A DNA stretch of 9,773 nt from DASXSB01 sp036506275. GTDB taxonomy: Bacteria; Methylomirabilota; Methylomirabilia; Rokubacteriales; CSP1-6. A model generated the notes under the pieces. It saw only the letters and a program-made list of their open reading frames with translations. It had not been told where the DNA came from and made no database searches. Location of the stretch: NCBI GenBank assembly GCA_036506275.1, contig DASXSB010000124.1:1-9773 (forward strand). The letters run 5' to 3'. Shown here piece after piece: positions 1 through 5,621 of the stretch. Position numbers and translations under genes: made by a program. Every line of letters starts with the position of its first letter. Position 1 is the stretch's first letter.

Positions 1-1
1 G

Positions 2-32
2 GCGCGCTCGCTCCCGCGCGGGGCGAGCGCGC
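2..32. repeat. Strong GC stem-loop before first gene
   Basis: Perfect 10-base inverted repeat: the arm at 2-11 (GCGCGCTCGC) pairs with 23-32. Most of the intervening stretch (13-22, CCCGCGCGGG) is itself palindromic, so the hairpin can extend. It ends 10 bases before the ATG at 43. There is no T-run after it, so it is not a classical intrinsic terminator. It may be the end of an upstream transcript, a translation-dampening leader hairpin, or part of upstream coding sequence, since the frame of the first gene stays open to the window edge. Confidence 0.5.
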
Positions 33-42
33 GGCGGCCCCG

Positions 43-1581
43 ATGAAGCCGATCCTCGACGTCCACCGCTACCCGGACGCCGTGCATGCGTTCACGTGGG
101 ACGCGCTGTGGACGCTGTTCGATGGAAACCGCGAGAGGCTCAACCTCGCCCACGAGTGTGTCGACCGGCATCCTGGGCGCGCCACCGCCCTCCGGCTGCA
201 GCGCGCCGACGGCCGTCGCGTCGAGCACAGCTTCGCCGAGCTCGCCGAATGGTCCTCGCGCTTCGCGCGCTTTCTCGAGCGCGCGGGCGTGGAGCGCGGC
301 GACCGCGTCGCCGTCATGCTGGAGCCGTCGCTCGCCTTCTACGGCGCCGTCTTCGGCACCGTCAAGCGCGGCGCCATCGCGGTGCCGCTCTTCACGCTGT
401 TCGGTCCCGACGGCGTCGCCCTCCGCGTGCGCGACTGTCGGCCGCGGCTGCTGCTCGTCGAGAGCGACGCCGGCCGGTGGCGTTCGCTCTTCCCCGACGT
501 GCGGGTGATCGAGCACGACGAGCTGGCGGCGCTCCTGGCGGGCGAGCGCCCGCAGTACGCGCCCGTGACCGCCGCCGACGATCTCGCCGTGTTCCAGTAC
601 ACGTCGGGCACCACGCGCGCGCTGCCGGCGGCGGTCCGCCACACGCATCGCTCGGTGGTGACGCTCATGGTGGGCGCGCTCTTCGGGGTGGGGTTGCGTG
701 CGGGCGACCGCTACTTCTGTCCCTCGTCGCCGGCGTGGGGACACGGGCTCTGGCACGGCACCATCGCCCCCCTCGCACTCGGCATCGCCGTCGGCGCCTA
801 CGCGGGGAAGTTCGAGGCGACGCGACTGCTCGAAGCCCTGGACGCCTTCGCGATCACGAACCTAGCCGCCGCCCCCACCGTCTTCCGGCTCCTCGCCGCC
901 GCCGAAGGCCACGCCCCTGTTCCCCACCCCGCGCCGCAAAAGATCTCCTTCACGGGAGAACCGATGGACGCGCGCACGTTCGCGTTCGTGGAGCACGCGT
1001 TCGGCGTGCGGCCGTGCGGGATGTACGGCACCACCGAGATCGGCGTCGTCATCGTCAACTATCCCGGCTTCGAGGGCTACGAGGTGCGGCCGGGCGCGCT
1101 CGGCAAGGCGGCGCCGGGCTGGGAAGTGGCCATCGTGGACGCGGAGGGACGGGTGCTGCCACCCAACTCGGTGGGGGAGATCGCGGTGCGCAGGAAGAGC
1201 GGCTGGGTGCTCGCGAAGGATCGTGGATTCATGGACGAGGACGGCTACTTTCATCACGGCGGGCGCTCCGACGACGTCATCATCTCAGCGGGGTGGACGA
1301 TGAGCGCAGTCGAGATCGAGGACGTGCTCCTCAGGCATCCCGCCGTCCATGAAGCAGCGGTGATCGGCGTCGCGGATGCGCTGCGCGGCCAGATCGCGAA
1401 GGCCTTCGTCGTGTCCTCGCGGCCGGGGCCGGAGCTCGAGGTCGAGCTGCAAGAGTTCCTGAAAGCGCGCCTGAGCCGGCACGAGTACCCGCGCGCGGTG
1501 GAGTTCGTGGAGGAGCTACCGAAGACGCCGGCGGGAAAGGTGGACCGGCGCGCGCTGCGCGAGCGCGGCCCCGGACTCTAG
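43..1581 (+). CDS. AMP-forming acyl-CoA synthetase (AMP-binding family)
   Basis: Predicted cytoplasmic enzyme of 512 aa that activates a carboxylic acid with ATP to an acyl-adenylate and then to the CoA thioester. The closest general look is the medium-chain/benzoate-type acyl-CoA synthetase group. Visible ANL-superfamily motifs are the phosphate-binding loop at about 186-198 (starting YTSGTT), YGTTE near 328-332, the hinge region GRSDD at 407-411, and the C-terminal PKTPAGK with the adenylation lysine at K499. The phosphate loop is unusual: after TSGTT the family's G-x-PKG is replaced by RALPAAV, so the usual loop lysine is absent. The HTHRS segment that follows is well kept, and this may be a subfamily trait rather than damage. 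Length is slightly short but complete. No Shine-Dalgarno is visible before the ATG at 43, and the frame is open upstream, so a start outside the window cannot be excluded. The N-terminal text (FTWDALW...LNLAHECVDRHP) fits a start near here. Substrate is unknown. The stop interlocks with the stop of the convergent J-domain gene. Confidence 0.87.
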   Translation: MKPILDVHRYPDAVHAFTWDALWTLFDGNRERLNLAHECVDRHPGRATALRLQRADGRRVEHSFAELAEWSSRFARFLERAGVERGDRVAVMLEPSLAFYGAVFGTVKRGAIAVPLFTLFGPDGVALRVRDCRPRLLLVESDAGRWRSLFPDVRVIEHDELAALLAGERPQYAPVTAADDLAVFQYTSGTTRALPAAVRHTHRSVVTLMVGALFGVGLRAGDRYFCPSSPAWGHGLWHGTIAPLALGIAVGAYAGKFEATRLLEALDAFAITNLAAAPTVFRLLAAAEGHAPVPHPAPQKISFTGEPMDARTFAFVEHAFGVRPCGMYGTTEIGVVIVNYPGFEGYEVRPGALGKAAPGWEVAIVDAEGRVLPPNSVGEIAVRRKSGWVLAKDRGFMDEDGYFHHGGRSDDVIISAGWTMSAVEIEDVLLRHPAVHEAAVIGVADALRGQIAKAFVVSSRPGPELEVELQEFLKARLSRHEYPRAVEFVEELPKTPAGKVDRRALRERGPGL

Positions 1582-2390
1582 TCGGCGTCCGCGACTTCGA
1601 CGGTCAGGTAGAGGTCGCCGCGCGCGCCGCCGGCGCCGGGGCGGCCCTTGCCGCGAAGACGGAGCCGCGTGCCCGCGCGCGTCCCCGGCGGCACCGTGAC
1701 GAGCAAGTCGTCGCGCCCCCCGCTGCCCTCGACCACCACGCGCTTGCGCCCACCCTGCGCCGCCTCCGCCCGCGTCACCCGCAGCGGCAGGATGACCGCG
1801 TCGGGCGGCGCCGCCGGCAGGCCGAACAGCCGGCGCCCGAGCTGCCCGAGCAACGCGAAGAGCGACGAGGAACCGGGGGGGGCGGCGACGTCCGCGGGCG
1901 GCTGGGCGCGCCCGCGGAGAGCGGCGCGTACGAGGCGCAGCGCGGTCAGCACGGGCGTGAGGGGCGTGATCACGACCACGCCGCCGCTCACGACCGTGCG
2001 ACCGCCGAAGAGCGTCTGATGGAAGGAATGACGGTCGATGCGCAGGCCCATCCGCTCGAACTCCCGCGCGAGGTCCTCGAAGACTGCGCTCGCGCGCGGG
2101 TTGGCGAAGAGGTCGCGGAAGAGGTCCTCGCGCGTGCCGCCGAAGTGCGGGGTGGCGCCCATCGCGCGCGCCCGATCGTAGTCGGTGCGCTTGGCGGGGT
2201 CGATGAGGACCGCGTACGCCTCGCTGATCTCCTTGAAGCGTTCCGCCGCCCGCGCGTCGCCGCGGTTCCGATCGGGGTGCCACTGGAGGGCGAGGCGGCG
2301 GTACGCCTTCCGGATCTCCTCCTCGCTCGCGGTGGGAGCGAGGCCCATGATCCCGTAGTAGTCCTTGTCGAAACGCACCCGTGTCGCCAT
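1578..2390 (-). CDS. J-domain protein with single DnaJ C-terminal domain
   Basis: 270 aa. An N-terminal J-domain (about 10-75) has the DYYGIMGL start, the AYRRLALQWHPDRN helix and the HPD tripeptide at 38-40 that stimulates DnaK ATPase activity. A middle region (about 86-130) is rich in Phe, Arg and Glu. Next come a hydrophobic stretch (about 133-157) and a Pro/Ala linker. The C-terminal 200-268 resembles a DnaJ substrate-binding beta domain (DDLLVTVPPGTRAGTRLRLRGKG, then GDLYLTVEV). The zinc-finger CxxCxGxG repeats of full DnaJ and a clear Gly/Phe region are absent, and only one beta domain is evident, so it is closer to a shortened CbpA-type protein. Role by family: cytoplasmic Hsp70 co-chaperone, client unknown. 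No Shine-Dalgarno precedes the ATG; TATGCT (minus strand, 2404-2399) ends eight bases before it, which would suit a leaderless transcript. It is convergent with the synthetase (four-base overlap at CTAG) and divergent from lysS. Confidence 0.85.
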   Translation of the reverse strand: MATRVRFDKDYYGIMGLAPTASEEEIRKAYRRLALQWHPDRNRGDARAAERFKEISEAYAVLIDPAKRTDYDRARAMGATPHFGGTREDLFRDLFANPRASAVFEDLAREFERMGLRIDRHSFHQTLFGGRTVVSGGVVVITPLTPVLTALRLVRAALRGRAQPPADVAAPPGSSSLFALLGQLGRRLFGLPAAPPDAVILPLRVTRAEAAQGGRKRVVVEGSGGRDDLLVTVPPGTRAGTRLRLRGKGRPGAGGARGDLYLTVEVADAD

Positions 2391-2465
2391 CGAGGGTCAG
2401 CATACCGCGACGGGCACCGGCGAGGAATTCCGCATGAGGGGCGGGAATTCGCGTATCTTGGCGTG
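2391..2465. promoter_or_regulatory. Divergent promoter region, J-domain gene / lysS
   Basis: This 75-base gap must hold both start signals. On the plus strand TATCTT (2454-2459) lies six bases before the lysS ATG. On the minus strand TATGCT (2404-2399) lies eight bases before the J-domain gene ATG. Neither ATG has a nearby Shine-Dalgarno, so both may be leaderless. GGAATTC occurs twice (2424-2430 and 2444-2450), start to start exactly 20 bases apart, about two helical turns. This could be a pair of operator half-sites, but chance cannot be excluded. No CIRCE-type heat-shock operator is visible. Confidence 0.4.
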
Positions 2466-4016
2466 ATGCACTGGGCGGACGCCGCGGCCCGAAGGATCGT
2501 GGACGCCTATCCCGCCCTCGACGAATACCGCCTGGCGGCCGGCATCAGTCCCTCCGGACCCGTGCACGTGGGCAACCTGCGCGACGTCGCCACCGTCCAC
2601 TTCGTGGCGCGCGCCCTCGGCGATCTCGGCAAGCGCACCCGTGCGATCTTTTCCTGGGACGATTTCGATCGCTTCCGCAAGGTGCCGGCCGGCATCCCCT
2701 CCGAGTTCGAGACGCACCTCGGACGCGCGCTCGCCGACGTGCCCGATCCCGGCCGCTGCCACGATTCCTACGCCAGCCACTTCGAGACGGCCTTCGAGGA
2801 CTCGCTCGCGGAGCTCGGCGTCAACCTCGAGTTCCGGCGGCAGGCCAGGCTCTATCGCGCCGGGCGCTACGACGATGCCATCGTGGAGGCGGTGCGCGCG
2901 CGCGACACCATCTTCGACATCCTGAACGACTTCCGGACGCGGCCCGTGGACGTGGCCCAGCGCGCGACGTTCTATCCGCTCTCGGTCTATTGCGCGGCGT
3001 GCGGCACGGACGCCACGGAGGTGCTCGCCTGCGATCCCGACGCGCGTACGCTGCGCTATCGCTGCCGGTGCGGGCACGAGGCGGAGGTGTCGCTCGGCGG
3101 CGGCAGCGGCGTCAAGCTGCCGTGGAAGATCGACTGGCCCATGCGGTGGCGGCACGAAGCGATCGTGTTCGAGCCCGGCGGGAAGGATCACGCGACGCAG
3201 GGCGGGAGCTACGACGTGAGCTCGCGCATCGCGCGCGAGGTGTTCCGACACGAGCCCCCGATCTTCCAGCCCTACGAGTTCGTCGGTATCCGCGGGATGA
3301 CGGGCAAGATGTCGAGCTCGTCGGGAATGCTGCTCACGCCCGCCGAGCTGATCGCCGTCTACGAGCCGGAGATCTTGTTATGGCTCTTCGCGCGCACGCC
3401 GCCCACCCGCGCCTTCGACATCTCCCTCGACGAGCAGATCCTCCGGTCGTACGACGAGTTCGATCGCGATCTCGAAAAATTCCGGGCGGGCGCGCGCGAC
3501 GACGACGCGCGTTCGATCGAGCTGTGCCTGCAGCGGGGCCGCGAGCTGCGGCCGGTCCCGTTCCGCCAGCTCACCGCGTTCTCCGCCATCGTCGGCGGCA
3601 ATCGCGCCGCCCTGGAAGCGATCTTTCGCCGGCTCGGTCTGCCGTCCTCTCCCGCCGACTTCGGCGAGCGTCTGGCCAAGGCCGAGCACTGGGTCGAGCG
3701 CTATGCGCCGGAAGAGGCGCTGAAGCTCCGCGCCGACCGGGATGAGACGATCTACGCCGCGCTCGCCGACGAGGAGCGCCGGTGGCTGGCCGAGCTGGTG
3801 GGGTGGCTGCAGGCCACGCCGACGTTCACGGCGGACGAGGCGTCGGAGCGCCTGTACGACATCCCCAAGCGCGGCGCCGTCGCCTCGGAGATCAAGGCGC
3901 GACAAAAGCGCTTCTTCGAGATCATCTACCAGCTCCTGTTCGGACAGCGCCGGGGCCCGCGGCTGGGAACGTTCTTCGCAGCCTTTCCGAAGGCCGACTA
4001 TTTGAAGCTCCTCTGA
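2466..4016 (+). CDS. lysS: Lysyl-tRNA synthetase, class I
   Basis: 516 aa, cytoplasmic; charges tRNA-Lys with lysine. This is the class I (archaeal-type) enzyme, unrelated in fold to the class II LysRS of most bacteria. Evidence: the HIGH-type signature SPSGPVHVGN (28-37, H34 and G36), the SWDDFDRFRKVP block (63-74) typical of the family, a zinc-binding-like insert with C176/C179 and C200/C202, GGKDHATQGGSYD (238-250), and the KMSSSSG signature at 281-287. The C-terminal part is helical, as expected for the anticodon-binding helix-bundle region. Length matches the roughly 500-530 aa family size. The reading frame stays open upstream to 2019, but that part is antisense to the J-domain gene. 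The family N-terminus (MHWADAAARRI) begins at the ATG at 2466. No Shine-Dalgarno is present; GTG at 2463 is a weaker alternative. No class II lysS is visible in the window. Confidence 0.95.
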   Translation: MHWADAAARRIVDAYPALDEYRLAAGISPSGPVHVGNLRDVATVHFVARALGDLGKRTRAIFSWDDFDRFRKVPAGIPSEFETHLGRALADVPDPGRCHDSYASHFETAFEDSLAELGVNLEFRRQARLYRAGRYDDAIVEAVRARDTIFDILNDFRTRPVDVAQRATFYPLSVYCAACGTDATEVLACDPDARTLRYRCRCGHEAEVSLGGGSGVKLPWKIDWPMRWRHEAIVFEPGGKDHATQGGSYDVSSRIAREVFRHEPPIFQPYEFVGIRGMTGKMSSSSGMLLTPAELIAVYEPEILLWLFARTPPTRAFDISLDEQILRSYDEFDRDLEKFRAGARDDDARSIELCLQRGRELRPVPFRQLTAFSAIVGGNRAALEAIFRRLGLPSSPADFGERLAKAEHWVERYAPEEALKLRADRDETIYAALADEERRWLAELVGWLQATPTFTADEASERLYDIPKRGAVASEIKARQKRFFEIIYQLLFGQRRGPRLGTFFAAFPKADYLKLL

Positions 4017-4086
4017 TTCGGGCAGCTACACGCTTCGCTGACGTACACTGAGTCCGCGCCAACCGCTCGGCGCGAAGCCGCCCGAA
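4017..4086. other. Structured spacer after lysS
   Basis: Nested inverted repeats follow the lysS stop: TTCGGGC (4017-4023) with GCCCGAA (4080-4086), GCTTCG (4032-4037) with CGAAGC (4073-4078), and CGCGCC (4055-4060) with GGCGCG (4069-4074). The last two overlap slightly and would compete. No T-run follows, so this is not a textbook intrinsic terminator. It could be a 3' structure or a Rho-dependent end. In GC-rich DNA some such pairing is expected by chance. Confidence 0.3.
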
Positions 4087-4123
4087 ATACGCGCGGGAGA
4101 CGCCGCGCTCGCGGGGTGAACCC

Positions 4124-4591
4124 ATGACCGGACTCGTGCTCCTCGGAATCATCCTGACGAGTGGCCTCGGCGCCGTCGTCGTGTGCGCGCTGGTGCTGGT
4201 GTACGGCTACACGCCGGAGATCAACGAGAAACCCCGAGAAGCGGTCCGCCGTCTCGCGCTGACCCGCGCCGCCCACGCGGCGGCCACGGTGTGCTTCGCG
4301 GTGTCGGCGCTGCTCGGCATCGTCGCCCTCGGCATGCACGCCCGAACCGTGACGGACAGCGCCGCCGTCACCCGCCCCACCGCCGAGCTCGGCGCCACCG
4401 TCAGCGAGCTTCAGGAAAGACAGGCCCGTCTGCGAGAGGACATCAGCCGGATGGCGGCGCGCCTGAACGAGCTGGAGGCGCGCACGCGGCTGGCGGAGAC
4501 ACGCGTGCAGGCGCTCGAGGGCGCGGGCGCGACGCCGGCGGCGGCGCCGCGGGAGCCGGTCCCGCTACCGCCGCGGGCGGGCAGGCAGTAG
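4124..4591 (+). CDS. Small membrane protein, two TM helices plus coiled coil
   Basis: 155 aa; I do not recognise a family. Residues 3-28 form a strongly hydrophobic helix. A short polar loop with charged KPREAVRRLALTR (36-48) follows, then a second hydrophobic helix (about 49-71). Residues about 85-132 are a Leu/Glu/Arg-rich heptad-like stretch predicted to form a coiled coil. The tail (133-155) is Ala/Pro-rich. Likely an inner-membrane protein; the hairpin places both ends on the same side, and the positively charged loop suggests that loop is cytoplasmic, which would leave the coiled coil outside. GGGGTGA ends five bases before the ATG and supports this start. The gene follows lysS by 107 bases and converges on the usp operon. 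Function is unknown. Coding is supported by the ribosome site and the domain-like pattern, not by homology. Confidence 0.68.
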   Translation: MTGLVLLGIILTSGLGAVVVCALVLVYGYTPEINEKPREAVRRLALTRAAHAAATVCFAVSALLGIVALGMHARTVTDSAAVTRPTAELGATVSELQERQARLREDISRMAARLNELEARTRLAETRVQALEGAGATPAAAPREPVPLPPRAGRQ

Positions 4592-4620
4592 GCGCGAAGC
4601 CGCCCTCGGCGCCGCTCCCC

Positions 4621-5064
4621 TCATCTCCCGCGAACCGTCAACACCGGGCACGGCGCCGACGCGATCACGCGGGCGGCGACGCTGCCGAGCAACAGCCGCG
4701 GAAGCCCCGTGCGTCCGTGCGTCCCCATGACGATGATCTCCGGACGCAGAGAGCGCGCGGCGCGGACGATCCGATCGTGAGCAGCGCCCTCCACGATGGT
4801 CCCGCGCGCCCTCACCCCGCGGGCCCGGGCCGCCTTCAGGAGACGATCCATCTGCTTCTGCGCCCATGCCGTGGCCGAGGACGTCAACGCCTCGTAGGTC
4901 TGCGGCGAGACATAGCCCTCTGCCGGAAGCGCCACCACCGGCGCCAGCACGTGGACGATCTCGAGACGCGAGTGACCGGCCTTCGCCATGGCCAGCGCTT
5001 TCTCGAACGCGGCGCGAGACGCGCGCGAGAAGTCCGTCGGATGCAAGATGCTTCGGCTAGGCAC
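4621..5064 (-). CDS. Universal stress protein, UspA family (second gene of pair)
   Basis: 147 aa when begun at GTG 5064-5062. A much longer frame exists, but its extra N-terminus is Arg/Ser-rich and antisense-like, while the UspA fold begins at SILHPTDFS (5-13). The nucleotide-binding signature G-2x-G-9x-G-S is intact (G114, G117, G127, S128), so ATP binding is expected. The length of about 147 aa equals the family norm. The start lies inside the end of the upstream usp gene: an eight-base overlap (5057-5064), which argues for one mRNA and coupled translation. Family role: small cytoplasmic protein, usually dimeric, induced by starvation, oxidative or respiratory stress; its exact action is unresolved. 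It ends 30 bases from the convergent small membrane protein gene. Confidence 0.88.
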   Translation of the reverse strand: MPSRSILHPTDFSRASRAAFEKALAMAKAGHSRLEIVHVLAPVVALPAEGYVSPQTYEALTSSATAWAQKQMDRLLKAARARGVRARGTIVEGAAHDRIVRAARSLRPEIIVMGTHGRTGLPRLLLGSVAARVIASAPCPVLTVRGR

Positions 5065-5530
5065 GCCGTGGCTCCACCTCCGTCGCCGGCGGCGCCGCGA
5101 GGGGCGCCGCGCTGTCGCGGAGAACGAGGATGGGCACGGTGGTTCCGCGCAGGACCGCTTCCGTGACGCTGCCGAGAATGAAGCGACCAAGCCCGCTCCG
5201 GCCGTGCGTCGTCATCACGATGAGATCGGCCTTGCATGCGCGCGCCGCCTCGACGATGGCGGACGCTGATCCTCCGTACCACAGGGAGACTTCCACCTTC
5301 TTGGCGCCCGCCGCCAGCAGTCGCTCCCGCTGGACGGCCAGGTACGCCTCCGCTTCGTCCACGACGTGGCGGTCCGCGGTGAGGGCGTCGGCGCCGCGGA
5401 ACGGCGGGGCTTCCACCGCGTGCAGGAGTACGAGCGTGGTGTCGGGCCCGGCCAGATCGAGGGCGCGGGACAGGGCCGACTCCGCCAGGCTCGAGCCGTC
5501 GAGGGGAACCAGCATCGTGTTGAGCTTCAT
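5057..5530 (-). CDS. Universal stress protein, UspA family (first gene of pair)
   Basis: 157 aa. The N-terminus (MLVPLDGSSLAESAL) is typical UspA, and the C-terminal core is LIVMTTHGRSGLGRFILGS. In the nucleotide-binding signature the first glycine is threonine (T107), while G110, G120 and S121 are kept; this MTTHGRSG form is seen in many UspA relatives. A Pro/Ala-rich tail of about 18 residues follows the last beta strand. The start is well supported: GAGGAGG (minus strand, 5543-5537) lies six bases before the ATG. It leads a two-gene operon with the overlapping usp gene. TAAGAT (minus strand, 5567-5562) is a plausible -10 element, and a perfect palindrome is centred 63 bases upstream of the ATG. 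Together these suggest control by a dimeric transcription factor. Confidence 0.92.
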   Translation of the reverse strand: MKLNTMLVPLDGSSLAESALSRALDLAGPDTTLVLLHAVEAPPFRGADALTADRHVVDEAEAYLAVQRERLLAAGAKKVEVSLWYGGSASAIVEAARACKADLIVMTTHGRSGLGRFILGSVTEAVLRGTTVPILVLRDSAAPLAAPPATEVEPRRA

Positions 5531-5561
5531 GAGAAGCCTCCTCGCCCGATAGGCACCGAGG

Positions 5562-5567
5562 ATCTTA
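5562..5567 (-). promoter_or_regulatory. Candidate -10 element of usp operon
   Basis: TAAGAT read on the minus strand matches TATAAT at four of six positions. A start about 6-10 bases downstream would give a leader of roughly 22-26 bases containing the GAGGAGG ribosome site, and would put the palindrome at 5585-5602 near -38 to -42. That is the class II activator position for CRP/FNR-type factors. No good -35 box is visible, which fits an activator-dependent promoter. Inference only. Confidence 0.35.
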
Positions 5568-5584
5568 CATCGATCGCGAGCGGA

Positions 5585-5602
5585 TTATGACGCCCGTCAT
5601 AA
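5585..5602. promoter_or_regulatory. Perfect 18-bp palindrome, candidate CRP/FNR-type operator
   Basis: TTATGACGCCCGTCATAA has eight-base arms around a CC centre. The layout TATGA-N6-TCATA resembles the CRP/FNR superfamily arrangement (TGTGA-N6-TCACA) with one changed base per half-site. It sits in an AT-richer patch between the divergent usp operon and the haem-type membrane gene. It would be near -40 for usp and would overlap any -10-like sequence (CATAAG, 5599-5604) for the rightward gene. One regulator could therefore activate one side and repress or activate the other. Confidence 0.55.
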
Positions 5603-5621
5603 GAGTCCCGCCGCCGACCGC

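Noticed and set aside
96..1352. 418-residue open frame inside the acyl-CoA synthetase
   Set aside because: Alternate frame with Arg/Ala-rich translation; the overlapping frame shows all synthetase motifs.
1516..2403. 295-residue minus-strand frame over the J-domain gene
   Set aside because: Out-of-frame shadow of the J-domain gene; Pro/Arg-rich with no domain.
2019..2465. 149-residue N-terminal extension of LysRS
   Set aside because: Antisense to the J-domain gene and unlike LysRS; family length and N-terminus match the ATG at 2466.
4183..5166. 327-residue plus-strand frame across the small membrane protein and usp genes
   Set aside because: It overlaps one gene out of frame and another antisense, with low-complexity composition and no ribosome site tied to a domain.
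5065..5190. N-terminal extension of the second usp to 189 residues
   Set aside because: The extra segment is Ser/Arg-rich shadow of the first usp gene. GTG at 5064 gives the normal family length and start.
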